Below are positions 27,268-36,221 of a stretch of DNA of 64,000 nt, one piece after another. The notes under the pieces were generated by a model, which was not told the DNA's origin, searched no databases, and saw nothing but the letters and a program-made list of their open reading frames with translations. The DNA comes from Marinobacter confluentis. Lineage in GTDB: Bacteria > Pseudomonadota > Gammaproteobacteria > Pseudomonadales > Oleiphilaceae. How positions within the stretch are numbered: position 1 is the first letter of the stretch; the number at the start of each line of letters is the position of its first letter. The position numbers were made by a program, and so were the translations under genes. The stretch lies in assembly GCF_004785685.1 (NCBI RefSeq), contig NZ_SRPF01000001.1, positions 186,001 to 250,000 on the forward strand. The letters are read 5' to 3'.

Positions 27268-28323
27268 ATGGAAGATAACCGCAAAAAAGCATTGGGCGCA
27301 GCGCTCAGCCAGATTGAACGTCAGTTCGGCAAAGGCGCCGTGATGAAAATGGGCGACCAGCCCCGTGAAGCCGTTCCGGCGGTATCCACCGGCTCACTCG
27401 GCCTGGACGTTGCACTCGGCATTGGCGGCCTTCCTTACGGGCGTATCTGTGAAATCTACGGCCCGGAAAGCTCCGGTAAAACAACGCTGACACTTCAGGT
27501 AATCGCCGAAGCCCAGAAAGCGGGTAAAACCTGCGCGTTCGTCGACGCTGAACATGCTCTTGATCCTGTTTACGCGGAAAAGCTGGGCGTTGATGTGGAC
27601 GAACTGCTGGTGTCCCAGCCGGACACTGGCGAGCAGGCCCTGGAAATCTGCGACATGCTGGTCCGCTCCAACGCCGTTGACGTCATCATCGTCGACTCGG
27701 TAGCGGCACTGACACCGAAGGCGGAAATCGAAGGTGAAATGGGCGACAGCCACGTTGGCCTGCAGGCCCGCCTGATGTCCCAGGCCCTGCGCAAGCTGAC
27801 CGGTAACGTCAAACACGCCAACTGCCTGCTGGTGTTTATCAACCAGATCCGGATGAAAATCGGTGTGATGTTCGGTTCGCCGGAAACCACCACCGGCGGT
27901 AACGCCCTGAAATTCTACTGTTCCGTGCGTCTGGACATCCGTCGCATTGGCGCGGTGAAAGACGGCGACGAAGTGATTGGCAACGAAACCCGTGTGAAAG
28001 TGGTCAAGAACAAGGTGGCCCCGCCGTTCAAGCAGGCCGAGTTCCAGATCATGTACGGCAAAGGCATCTACCACATGGCTGAAGTGGTCGATATGGGCGT
28101 GAAGGAAGGCTTTGTGGACAAGTCTGGCGCCTGGTACGCCTACAAGGGCGACAAGATCGGCCAGGGCAAGGCCAATGCCTGCAAGTTCCTGGAAGAGAAC
28201 CCGGACATTGCCAACGAAATTGAAACCGCTGTGCGCGATAAGCTGATGCCCAAACCTGCCAAGAAAGAGACGGCAGATGAAAAAGCGGCCAAGGCAGAAG
28301 AAGCGAACGGTGAGCTTCTCTAA
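27268..28323 (+). CDS. recA: Recombinase RecA
   Basis: Central recombination and SOS protein, 351 residues, forming ATP-dependent filaments on single-stranded DNA. Walker A is GPESSGKTT (about residues 66-74), Walker B is [13 protein letters not shown], and the L2 DNA-binding loop [17 protein letters not shown] follows. The C-terminus is acidic with many Ala, Lys and Glu residues. GAGG lies upstream of the ATG and a LexA box controls it. The next gene overlaps its end and is not recX. Confidence 0.98.
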   Translation: MEDNRKKALGAALSQIERQFGKGAVMKMGDQPREAVPAVSTGSLGLDVALGIGGLPYGRICEIYGPESSGKTTLTLQVIAEAQKAGKTCAFVDAEHALDPVYAEKLGVDVDELLVSQPDTGEQALEICDMLVRSNAVDVIIVDSVAALTPKAEIEGEMGDSHVGLQARLMSQALRKLTGNVKHANCLLVFINQIRMKIGVMFGSPETTTGGNALKFYCSVRLDIRRIGAVKDGDEVIGNETRVKVVKNKVAPPFKQAEFQIMYGKGIYHMAEVVDMGVKEGFVDKSGAWYAYKGDKIGQGKANACKFLEENPDIANEIETAVRDKLMPKPAKKETADEKAAKAEEANGELL

Positions 28324-28780
28324 GAAACTACTGATCGTTGCCCATGCGCCCTCTGCCAACACCCTCAGACTCCGTGAGGCGGTTGAAAGGGGGGCATGTC
28401 ACCAAGACATCGAGAACGTTCAGGTAAAAGTGCTGGCCCCGCTGGATGCGGGGCCGGACGATGTGCTTGATTGTGATGCAATCATTCTGGGCACCACTGA
28501 AAACCTGGGTTACATGAGCGGCGCATTGAAGGACTTCTTTGACCGCACTTACTACCCCGTTCTGGAAAAAACCCAGGGCCTTCCTTTCAGCTTCTATATC
28601 CGGGCCGGCCACGACGGCACCGGAACCCACCGGGCTATTGAATCCATCACCACCGGTCTACGTTGGCGCCTGGTTCAGGAACCGCTGCTGTGTCGCGGCG
28701 AGTATCGGGATGAATTCGAAAGCCAGTGCGAGGAGCTTGGCCTGTATCTGGCCGCCGGGCTCGATGCCGGACTGTTCTGA
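28310..28780 (+). CDS. Flavodoxin/NAD(P)H-dependent FMN reductase-like protein
   Basis: Flavodoxin-fold protein, about 156 residues. The start [17 protein letters not shown] is the beta-strand plus FMN phosphate loop, and [24 protein letters not shown] (near residue 62) is the flavin-binding loop of the NAD(P)H:FMN reductase group. The GTG at 28310 is preferred; it overlaps recA by 14 nt, so it is co-transcribed with recA. An ATG at 28277 would overlap recA more. Gammaproteobacteria often have recX here; this one does not. The enzyme's partner is unknown. Confidence 0.75.
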   Translation: MSFSKKLLIVAHAPSANTLRLREAVERGACHQDIENVQVKVLAPLDAGPDDVLDCDAIILGTTENLGYMSGALKDFFDRTYYPVLEKTQGLPFSFYIRAGHDGTGTHRAIESITTGLRWRLVQEPLLCRGEYRDEFESQCEELGLYLAAGLDAGLF

Positions 28781-28789
28781 ATCCCGCCC

Positions 28790-29467
28790 TCAGGATTTCT
28801 CCTTGCGCTCTGACAGCGCAGCCAACACTCTGGCCAGAGCCTTATCGTAGAAGGGTTGAACTTCCTCCAGCACCGCCGGCTCTGAGCGGCTCGGGTGCCC
28901 ACCGGCAAACGGCGGTCCGGGGTTGTATTCCATTCTCAACTGGATGGATTTCGCCAGTTTTTCTCCCCAGATCTGGGCAATCACCGCAAGGCTGAAATCG
29001 ATGCCGGAGGTGACGCCGCCTGCAGTAATAAGGTTGCCATCGGTGACAATTCTTCCAGGTGTAAAAGTAGCGCCGCAGGCCGCCAGCGCACCGGTATAGC
29101 CCCAGTGGGTGGTGGCTTTCTTGCCTTTCAGGCGGCCAGCCGCTCCGAGGATGAAGGCGCCGGTGCAGACGGAGGTAAGGTATTGCGCGCTGTCGCATTG
29201 ATGGCTGACGAAGGCAATCAGCGCCTGGTTATTGATTGCCTCGAACACGCCCGGGCCGCCAGGAATACAGATCAGATCAGCCTGCGGGCAATTCTCAAAA
29301 TCGTAACCCGGCACAACGCCGAAGCCCGAGTCAGTCTGAATCGTGTCGCTGGATTCAGCCACCACGCAGGTTTTGGCATCCGGCACATAGGCAAACATCT
29401 GGGCCGGGCCGGTAAAATCCAGTTGGGTAACACCCGGGAAAACCGGAATCACGATATTGAAGGCCAT
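28790..29467 (-). CDS. DJ-1/PfpI-family protein, isonitrile hydratase-like
   Basis: Glutamine-amidotransferase-fold protein of 225 residues. It has the nucleophile elbow LTSVCTGAFILGAAG (about residues 100) with Cys as nucleophile, LDFTGPAQMF at the start, KATTHW and GGVTSGIDFSL. These match the Pseudomonas isonitrile hydratase InhA closely in pattern, which turns isonitriles into N-formamides. The same fold is also used in AraC regulators, but no helix-turn-helix is attached here. It converges on the flavodoxin-like gene. The activity is probable, not proven. Confidence 0.78.
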   Translation of the reverse strand: MAFNIVIPVFPGVTQLDFTGPAQMFAYVPDAKTCVVAESSDTIQTDSGFGVVPGYDFENCPQADLICIPGGPGVFEAINNQALIAFVSHQCDSAQYLTSVCTGAFILGAAGRLKGKKATTHWGYTGALAACGATFTPGRIVTDGNLITAGGVTSGIDFSLAVIAQIWGEKLAKSIQLRMEYNPGPPFAGGHPSRSEPAVLEEVQPFYDKALARVLAALSERKEKS

Positions 29468-29536
29468 GGTTCGACAGGCTCCGCTGTTGAAAGAGGTCCT
29501 TATTATAGAACCGGTTTTAAGAGCTGCGCTAACCCA

Positions 29537-29911
29537 TCAGCCTGCGTAGCGGTTATAGAAACCTTCAATGCGGGAGAGCGCGTTATCCACGGTTCGTGAA
29601 TAACCTTTCTTGTCAAAACAGTAGCTGAACTGGATGCTCACACGAAAACCGGTCTGAAAGGGTTGGCAGGTAACCACCCGGGCAGCTACACGGGATTCGC
29701 GGATGTATTTGCCATCAAAGTTGAGGTAAAGGCGTGCACCCGGTTCAATGGGGCGGGGGCTCAGCACGGCCATGCCGTAGCGGTTCATGTCCAGGCAGGT
29801 GACCGCCGTAGCGTTTTTCCCACGGCCAAAGAAACCACGTTCCTGCAGCTCTACCTTCAGGCAGTTCGCAGCGTAGCGGTCCTTGATACGGCGGTCCGGG
29901 GAAGCACTCAT
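29537..29911 (-). CDS. PilZ-domain protein
   Basis: Single-domain protein of 124 residues. The N-terminal RRIKDRYAANCL has the spaced arginines used by PilZ domains to hold cyclic di-GMP, and the later CLDMNRYGMAVLS corresponds to the (D/N)xSxxG motif, with Arg-Tyr replacing Ser. Beta-strand-rich sequence follows. It may be a weak or altered c-di-GMP receptor. A GGDEF protein is encoded elsewhere in the window, with no operon link. The family call is fair. Confidence 0.7.
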   Translation of the reverse strand: MSASPDRRIKDRYAANCLKVELQERGFFGRGKNATAVTCLDMNRYGMAVLSPRPIEPGARLYLNFDGKYIRESRVAARVVTCQPFQTGFRVSIQFSYCFDKKGYSRTVDNALSRIEGFYNRYAG

Positions 29912-30068
29912 AATTCGTCGGCGTCTGTCCTTTGTTGAACGAAGCGATGAATGTCGCGTAGCCCCAACATCCGGTCGGGACAGAAGAGTCTAGTGGGCAA
30001 ATAACTGGCTGAAAAATAACCATGCTCAATTTTGTGATTGAGTTCTCGCTTGAGCCATGGTTGAAGCG

Positions 30069-30353
30069 TCAGGCTCGGGTGCTGATCATCCGGCCCCTGC
30101 GATCCTCAAGGGACACCGGCTGCCGGGTGTGCGGGTGCAGCAAAGCGGTGCTGCGACGGCCGCTTTTCCTGCGCCTGCAGGGGCCCTTGAACTCCTGTTG
30201 TGCCCGCCGGCGATCTGGCTGCAGCCGCCTGTCATTCAGGGGTTTGCGTGGCGGCGCTGAGGATCCTTCCATCGCAGGTGTGCGCTGGGTTCCCTGTTTG
30301 CGGATAGTCTCAAGCACGTTCAGTCCGTGGGGCTGATTGCGATAGATGTCCAT
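30069..30353 (-). CDS. Small highly basic protein of unknown function
   Basis: Predicted protein of 94 residues starting MDIYRNQPHGLNVLETIRKQ. The rest is dense in Arg with repeated DRR motifs (LNDRRLQPDRRR, SLEDRRGRMI), which suggests nucleic-acid binding or a disordered tail. AGGA lies 5 nt before the ATG at 30353; an upstream in-frame ATG at 30419 lacks this. It is divergent from the Lon-like gene and downstream of the PilZ gene on the same strand. I do not recognise the family. Confidence 0.55.
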   Translation of the reverse strand: MDIYRNQPHGLNVLETIRKQGTQRTPAMEGSSAPPRKPLNDRRLQPDRRRAQQEFKGPCRRRKSGRRSTALLHPHTRQPVSLEDRRGRMISTRA

Positions 30354-30519
30354 ATTTTCCTGATTCCGCGGTCGACTTGAGATTGAGTTAAGAACGACTT
30401 GTTGGTTTTTTAACGGCATTAAACCCGAAATCTTTAGTACCGGGCGCGACAGCGCGAGCCCCAGATTCTACAATGACCGGCCATTAATCGTTGGTTTTCC
30501 ATCGCTACAGGACCCAATC

Positions 30520-32928
30520 TTGAAGTCACTGCCTCTGAACCAGTTATATAAAGTCTGTGTGTTAAAGGACTTGCCGTTCAAAACCACCCGCCAGCTCAAG
30601 CCTCTTGCTGAAATCGTCGGCCAGAACCGGGCGCAATCAGCGGTGCGTTTTGCGCTTGCCATGCCCCACGGTGGTTACAACGTCTACGCGGTGGGTCGCC
30701 CCGGCCTGGGCAAACGAACCATGATGCTGCGTTACCTTGAGCACCATGTGGATGCCGACCATCAGACCCATGACTGGTGCTACGTTGCCAATTTTGAGGA
30801 GCCCCGGGTACCGAAGGTGCTCAAACTGCCCGCTGGCAAAGGCAACGAGCTGAAACAGGACATGGACAAACTGATGGCCCGTCTGATGAAGATGGTGCCG
30901 CAGACCTTCGACAGCGACAGCTTTCTGGAACGGGCCGAGCAGCTGAAAAACGGCTTTGCCAAAAAGCAGGAAGACGAACTGGAAAAAATAGCGGACCAGG
31001 CCCGACGGAAAAAAGTCAGCCTGAACATCACCACCCCCGGCGGCTATCGGCTGGTGGCGATGAACGGGGATGAGCCCCACACGGCGGAATCATTCCAGGC
31101 GCTGACAGAAGCCCAGCGGGATAAATTTGAAAGCGAGATCAACAAGCTCGAGAAGAAGCTGCGCCAGGCCCTGCGCAAGGTCACGGACTGGGAGCAGGAG
31201 TACGCGGAAGCCCAGCAGGCGCTGAATGAAGAAACCCTGGAAAGCATCTCTGGCGAGCAGCTTGAAGCGCTGATTGCCAAGTACGCCGATCAGGCTGATG
31301 TGGTCAGTTACCTGAAAGCGGTGCGTAGCGACCTGTCGGAAAGCCTCGATATTTTCCTGGAAGAGAACGAAGAGCAGGCGGCCATGGCCTATGCCTCTCT
31401 GGACAAGAAAACGCCCCGGCGCTATCTGGTCAATGTGCTGGTGCACCAGAAGACAGACGAAGTGCCCGTGGTTGTCGAAGACAACCCCACCTACCACAAC
31501 CTGTTCGGCTATGTTGAAAACGTCACCTTCAAAGGCACGGTATTCACGGACTTCTCACTGATCCGCCCGGGCAGTATCCACAGGGCCAACGGCGGCTACC
31601 TGTTGATGGACGCCATCAAGGTGCTGGAGCAGCCCTTTGTCTGGGACGGTCTCAAGCGTGCGCTGCGGTCCCGTTCGCTGCAGATCAATTCGCTGGAACG
31701 CGAGCTGACCCTGTCTGGCACCATTTCCCTGGAGCCTGAAGAAATCCCGCTGGACGTGAAAATCGTGCTCTTTGGCGACCGGGAAACCTGGATGCTGCTG
31801 CAGGAATACGATTCCGAGTTTGCCGAGCTATTCCGGGTGACCGCGGATTTTGAAAACGAAATGATGCGCACCGACGAAAGCCAGCTGCTCTACGCCAAGT
31901 TCATTGCCAGCCTGGTGGAAGAAAAGAAGCTGCTGCATTGCAGCAACCGCGCGGTTGCCAGAATCATAGAACACAGCGCCCGCATGGCAGAACATCAGGA
32001 CCGGTTGTCCCTGCATGCGGCGGATATCGCCAACCTGCTGAGGGAATCCGATTACTGGGCGCGGCAGGGCGGTGCCAACATGATCAGCAACAACCACGTG
32101 GACCAGGCGCTTGAAAGCGCCGAATACCGCAGCAGCCGAATTCGCGACCATTTCTACGATGCCATTCGCGATGGCACGACCCTGGTGTCTACTTCCGGCA
32201 CCTGTGTCGGCCAGGTGAACGGTTTGTCCGTATTATCAACCGGCGGCTATGAATTCGGGCTTTCCAACCGAATCACGGCGACCTGCTATTATGGAGATGG
32301 TGGGGTCATGGACATTGAGCGGGACGTCAAGCTTGGCGGCAACCTTCACTCCAAGGGCGTGATGATTCTCAGCTCCTGGCTTTCCGCTCATTTTGCCGTG
32401 ACCGACCCCATGAATCTGTCAGCCAGCCTGACCATGGAGCAGAACTACGGCGAAGTGGACGGCGACAGTGCGTCTCTGGCTGAGCTGTGTGCCCTGGTGT
32501 CGGCGCTTTCAGAGCTGCCGGTTCGTCAGGATCTGGCCCTGACCGGTTCGGTTAACCAGTTTGGTGAGGTTCAGCCCATTGGCGGCGTGAATGAAAAGGT
32601 TGAGGGGTTTTTCGCAACCTGTAAGCTAACCGGAGGCCTGACCGGTTCCCAGGGCGTTATTGTCCCTGCCACCAACGTGCAGAACCTGATGCTGAACCAG
32701 GAAGTGATTCAGGCGGTGCGCGACGGCAATTTCGCGGTCTACTCAGTGACCCGGGCCGAAGAGGCCATCACGCTGCTGCTGGGCAAACCGGCAGGCAAGG
32801 CTGATGATAAGGGCCGCTACCCCAAGCAGAGTGTCTTTGGCATGATTCAGCAAAGGCTGGAAAAAATGCGGGAACACGAGCGGCAGGAACATGCGCGGGA
32901 TGATTCCAAGGACCCGTCCATACATTGA
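30520..32928 (+). CDS. Lon-like ATP-dependent protease (AAA plus Lon C-terminal domain)
   Basis: Protein of 802 residues of the bacterial LonC/YcbZ-like group. Walker A is GRPGLGKRT (residues 59-67), early in the protein because the Lon N-terminal substrate domain is absent. A long charged coiled coil (about 100-250) is inserted. The C-terminal protease domain has the Ser-Lys dyad S650 (VDGDSASLAEL) and K693 (GGVNEKVEGFF). The start is a TTG at 30520 with AGGA 8 nt upstream; no better start exists. A FixJ-type regulator follows after 17 nt. It probably degrades damaged or specific regulatory proteins. Targets are unknown. Confidence 0.88.
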   Translation: MKSLPLNQLYKVCVLKDLPFKTTRQLKPLAEIVGQNRAQSAVRFALAMPHGGYNVYAVGRPGLGKRTMMLRYLEHHVDADHQTHDWCYVANFEEPRVPKVLKLPAGKGNELKQDMDKLMARLMKMVPQTFDSDSFLERAEQLKNGFAKKQEDELEKIADQARRKKVSLNITTPGGYRLVAMNGDEPHTAESFQALTEAQRDKFESEINKLEKKLRQALRKVTDWEQEYAEAQQALNEETLESISGEQLEALIAKYADQADVVSYLKAVRSDLSESLDIFLEENEEQAAMAYASLDKKTPRRYLVNVLVHQKTDEVPVVVEDNPTYHNLFGYVENVTFKGTVFTDFSLIRPGSIHRANGGYLLMDAIKVLEQPFVWDGLKRALRSRSLQINSLERELTLSGTISLEPEEIPLDVKIVLFGDRETWMLLQEYDSEFAELFRVTADFENEMMRTDESQLLYAKFIASLVEEKKLLHCSNRAVARIIEHSARMAEHQDRLSLHAADIANLLRESDYWARQGGANMISNNHVDQALESAEYRSSRIRDHFYDAIRDGTTLVSTSGTCVGQVNGLSVLSTGGYEFGLSNRITATCYYGDGGVMDIERDVKLGGNLHSKGVMILSSWLSAHFAVTDPMNLSASLTMEQNYGEVDGDSASLAELCALVSALSELPVRQDLALTGSVNQFGEVQPIGGVNEKVEGFFATCKLTGGLTGSQGVIVPATNVQNLMLNQEVIQAVRDGNFAVYSVTRAEEAITLLLGKPAGKADDKGRYPKQSVFGMIQQRLEKMREHERQEHARDDSKDPSIH

Positions 32929-32945
32929 CAGGAGAGGCAAGACCC

Positions 32946-33572
32946 ATGGCGGACAGTCAGCAAACAGTTTACGTGGTGGAAGACGACGAAGCAGTGCGGG
33001 ACTCCCTGGAGCTGCTGCTGAAATCCGATAGCAAGCCGGTCAAGACCTACGATAACGCCAACGCCTTCCTGAAAGATTACTCGGAAAGCATGTCCGGCTG
33101 CATTGTGCTGGATATCCGCATGCCGGGAATGGACGGCATGGAGCTGCAGAAAAAGCTCAACGAGAAACACTCCATCCTGCCGATCATCTTTGTGACTGGC
33201 CACGGTGACGTGCCCATGGCCGTAGACGCCATGAAAGAGGGCGCTGTCGACTTTATCCAGAAGCCCTATCGGGAAGAAGCCCTGCTGGAGAAAATCGACG
33301 CAGCGCTGGCCCAGGATGTCGAACAACGCAAGACCCTGGGCGAGAAACAGGAAATACTGCGCCGGGTGAAAAGCCTGACCCCGCGGGAACATGAAATCAT
33401 GGACCGCATGATCGAAGGCCAGGCCAACAAGGTCATCGCGATAGAACTCGAAATCAGCCAGCGAACCGTGGAAATTCACCGGTCCCGGGTGATGCATAAA
33501 ATGGGCACACACTCGCTTGCCCACCTGGTTCGTATGATTCTGTCCGTAAAGGACCTTATCGACGCGCGCTGA
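32946..33572 (+). CDS. FixJ-family response regulator
   Basis: Two-domain regulator, 208 residues. The receiver (about 1-120) has acidic DD near residue 14, the phospho-acceptor D56 (IVLDIRMPGMDG) and the late Lys in IQKPYREE. The LuxR-type helix-turn-helix (about 145-205) reads LTPREHEIMDRM and SQRTVEIHRSRVMHKM. GGAGAGG precedes the ATG at 32946. The next gene is a histidine kinase with its own receiver, its likely partner. FixJ-type regulators often answer oxygen, redox or carbon signals. Confidence 0.9.
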   Translation: MADSQQTVYVVEDDEAVRDSLELLLKSDSKPVKTYDNANAFLKDYSESMSGCIVLDIRMPGMDGMELQKKLNEKHSILPIIFVTGHGDVPMAVDAMKEGAVDFIQKPYREEALLEKIDAALAQDVEQRKTLGEKQEILRRVKSLTPREHEIMDRMIEGQANKVIAIELEISQRTVEIHRSRVMHKMGTHSLAHLVRMILSVKDLIDAR

Positions 33573-33617
33573 ACCCGGCGCCATCATAGGGGAATCTTCG
33601 CAACCGGTCCGGCTTTT

Positions 33618-35201
33618 ATGACAGATGCTGTCCATGAGACAACAGACGTAACGGTTCTGCTTGTTGACGACAACCCACAGAACCTGAAAGTGCTTTATGA
33701 AACCCTGAAAGACAAGGGTTACCGCCTGCTCATTGCCAATGAGGGCGAAAAAGCGCTGGAACTTGCCCGTCGCCACGCCCCTGAAGTCATCCTGCTGGAC
33801 ATCATGATGCCGGAACTGGACGGCTATCAGGTGTGTGAGCGTTTGAAAGCCGACCCGGTAACCTCAGACTGCGCCGTGGTATTCCTGTCCGCCCTGGACG
33901 ATGTCGACGCCAAGGTGCGTGGTTTTGCTCTTGGCGGTGCCGATTACATATCCAAACCTTTTCAGGCCCAGGAAGTCATTGCGCGGGTAAAAACCCACGC
34001 CCGTGTTATCCGGCTGGAGCGGGAACTGCAGGCCCGTAACCGGCAGTTGGAGAACGACCAGGCGCGAATTCTCAATTCCATCAGCGAGGGCATTTACGGC
34101 CTGGATAATGAGGGCCGTATTGTATTTGCCAACCCGGCTGCGGCGACGATCGTGCGGAGCTCTGCGGAAGCGCTGATTGGCCAGAATTTCTTCGAACTGC
34201 ATTTCGGTACGCCCAGCCAGAACCTGGAGGCGCTGCCGGCCAGGGCGACCTGCTGCCAGGGCCAGCCCGAGAATCAGCGCGGCGTTGAGCTGCTGCGCGC
34301 CGACGGCACTCGCTTCCCGGCACAGTACTGCTCCACCCCTAAATGGGACGGCGACGAACTGCACGGTGCCGTGGTGGTGTTCCGCGATATCACCGCCGAG
34401 CTTGAGAACGAACAGGCGCTGGAAGAAGCCCGCGACCTGGTGCAGGAACAACGGGACCAGCTGGCCCACGTCTCCAGAATGACCACCATGGGTGAAATGG
34501 CCGCCGGTGTTGCCCACGAAGTGAACCAGCCCTTGACCGCCATCACCAATTACGCCCGCGTTGCCAAGCGGGTAATGGCCAAGGACGAACCGGACCTTGC
34601 GCTGTTGGCGGAAACTCTGGATAAAATCGAGGCCCAGTCCCATCGCGCCAGTGAAGTTATTCGCCGCATCCGCCGTTTCATGAAAAAGCCCGCTGCCGGC
34701 AAAGAAGTACTGTCTTTGGCTGAACTGCTGGAAGAAACCCGGCAGTTTGCCGAAGTGGATATCCGCAATAACGATGGGGGCATTGAAATTACCGTGGCGG
34801 ACGACGTGGCCGATGTCTGTGCGGACCCGGTTCAGGTGCAGCAGGTGGCATTGAACCTGATTCGCAACGCCCTTGAGGCCACCCGCAGCGCGGATTCGTC
34901 AGAGCCTGTGCGGGTCAGTGTCACCATGCAGGGAGAGCAGTATGTGCGGGTTGAGGTAACCGATTCCGGTACTGGGCTGTCTGAAGAAAACGAGGCGAAA
35001 CTGTTTCTGCCATTCTTCACCACCAAGGACGAAGGTATGGGCATTGGCCTGCCCACCTGCCGCTCGCTGATTCAGGCCCAGGGCGGTGAAATCGGCTTTT
35101 TGCGCCCCGAAAGCCGTGGCGCCTGTTTCTACTTTACTCTCCCTGTCGCCCCTCAGAATGCTGAGGTGCAGGCTGAAACCTCGGGATCTTCTGAGGCATA
35201 A
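33618..35201 (+). CDS. Histidine kinase with N-terminal receiver and PAS domain
   Basis: Soluble sensor kinase of 527 residues with an inverted hybrid layout. An N-terminal receiver (about 10-130) has phospho-acceptor D61 (VILLDIMMPELDGYQ), followed by a PAS domain (about 150-265), a coiled coil, a HisKA helix with H300 in GVAHEVNQPLTAI and a C-terminal ATPase with N box LNLIRNALEA, DSGTGLSEEN and GMGIGLPTC. There are no membrane segments. This is a FixL-like kinase that can itself be phosphorylated, so it may sit mid-relay. It lies 45 nt after a FixJ-type regulator. Confidence 0.9.
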   Translation: MTDAVHETTDVTVLLVDDNPQNLKVLYETLKDKGYRLLIANEGEKALELARRHAPEVILLDIMMPELDGYQVCERLKADPVTSDCAVVFLSALDDVDAKVRGFALGGADYISKPFQAQEVIARVKTHARVIRLERELQARNRQLENDQARILNSISEGIYGLDNEGRIVFANPAAATIVRSSAEALIGQNFFELHFGTPSQNLEALPARATCCQGQPENQRGVELLRADGTRFPAQYCSTPKWDGDELHGAVVVFRDITAELENEQALEEARDLVQEQRDQLAHVSRMTTMGEMAAGVAHEVNQPLTAITNYARVAKRVMAKDEPDLALLAETLDKIEAQSHRASEVIRRIRRFMKKPAAGKEVLSLAELLEETRQFAEVDIRNNDGGIEITVADDVADVCADPVQVQQVALNLIRNALEATRSADSSEPVRVSVTMQGEQYVRVEVTDSGTGLSEENEAKLFLPFFTTKDEGMGIGLPTCRSLIQAQGGEIGFLRPESRGACFYFTLPVAPQNAEVQAETSGSSEA

Positions 35202-35211
35202 CCAGCCAGGT

Positions 35212-36087
35212 TCAGGCCTGCCAGTCTAACCGGCCGCTCAGGTGCGGCGCATTGCCTTTGCCATTGAGTAACTGGTAGTCCAGTCCGTCGCCACTGGCCT
35301 GCCAGTTCAGCAGCGCATCGCCCGGCAGGAACAGCGGCTTCTTGAAATCGCATTGAATGGTGAAGGCGCCGCCCTGCCAGTCACGCTGCTGCTCCAACAG
35401 GCTCAACACCCGGGCTTTGCTCCACATGCCGTGGGCAATCGCGCGGGGAAAACCGAACAGCTTTGCGGTCAGCGGGTACAGATGTATCGGGTTCCGGTCG
35501 CCAGAGGCCGCGGCATATTTCCGGCCCGTGGATTCCGGCACCCGGATATCGCAGGTGTTTGCGTAGGTTTCCAGCGGTGGTGGCTTCTTTCTGGTGCCGC
35601 CGCTGTCGGGCTTTGGTTGCCGGAACAGGGTGGTGCTGCTTTCCTCCCAGACCAGGCGCCCCGCCGACCGGGCCTCGGTAATCAGATCGAATTCCAGCCC
35701 TTTCGAGGTTTGTTCGGCCTCGCCCAGGCGTACATCCAGGTCCAGATTCTCGCCCACACCAATCGGCCGGTGCTGGACAATCCGGTTGCGCAGGTGCACC
35801 AGCCCAAGCAAGGGGAAGGGCACACGGGAGTCCGTCAGCACCTTAAGGTGCAAAGGGAAAGCCAGCACATGGGGCCAGGTTGCCGGTATGGCCCTGTGGG
35901 GTTCGAACCCGCATACCCTGCGATACCGATCCAGGCCTGCGCCGCCGGTGGTCGCACCAATCAGCTGCGCCGATACGTCCGGCAGGGTGGTGGCGTTCTT
36001 CTGTTGCCGATTTTTCGGCAGCAGTGCCTTACCGTACATGGCCAGCAGACCCGGTGCCCGATTATGGTATTTAGTGTTATGAGTCAT
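35212..36087 (-). CDS. MaoC-like hot-dog dehydratase (HtdX-like)
   Basis: 3-hydroxyacyl-thioester dehydratase/enoyl hydratase of 291 residues with two hot-dog folds. The active-site motif is in the C-terminal half: AAASGDRNPIHLYPLTA followed by FPRAIAHGMWS, with catalytic Asp and His. The N-terminal half is degenerate. AGGAG lies 10 nt before the ATG. It converges on the kinase gene and is divergent from the AraC regulator. With the long FabG and thiolase nearby, it resembles the mycobacterial htdX-fabG4-fadA2 set. It probably handles 3-hydroxyacyl-CoA or related thioesters. Confidence 0.8.
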   Translation of the reverse strand: MTHNTKYHNRAPGLLAMYGKALLPKNRQQKNATTLPDVSAQLIGATTGGAGLDRYRRVCGFEPHRAIPATWPHVLAFPLHLKVLTDSRVPFPLLGLVHLRNRIVQHRPIGVGENLDLDVRLGEAEQTSKGLEFDLITEARSAGRLVWEESSTTLFRQPKPDSGGTRKKPPPLETYANTCDIRVPESTGRKYAAASGDRNPIHLYPLTAKLFGFPRAIAHGMWSKARVLSLLEQQRDWQGGAFTIQCDFKKPLFLPGDALLNWQASGDGLDYQLLNGKGNAPHLSGRLDWQA

Positions 36088-36221
36088 TTCGTTACGGCTC
36101 CTGTTACACCTGTGCGACTTTGGCCTGATATGCTCTAATTAGGCGTGGAACTCGGAACACGGTCTCACAGTTTGGCGAACCCGGCCAGACTGATCCATCA
36201 ACAATCATAAAGCAGGATGCT

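Noticed and set aside
27394..28362. 322-codon frame antisense to recA
   Set aside because: Shadow of recA codon usage; no ribosome site.
28310..28780. recX
   Set aside because: Position fits, but the protein is a flavodoxin-fold enzyme, not a RecX three-helix repeat protein.
35899..35910. GGGTTCGAACCC as a tRNA T-arm remnant
   Set aside because: A palindrome inside a coding gene with no acceptor or anticodon arm around it.
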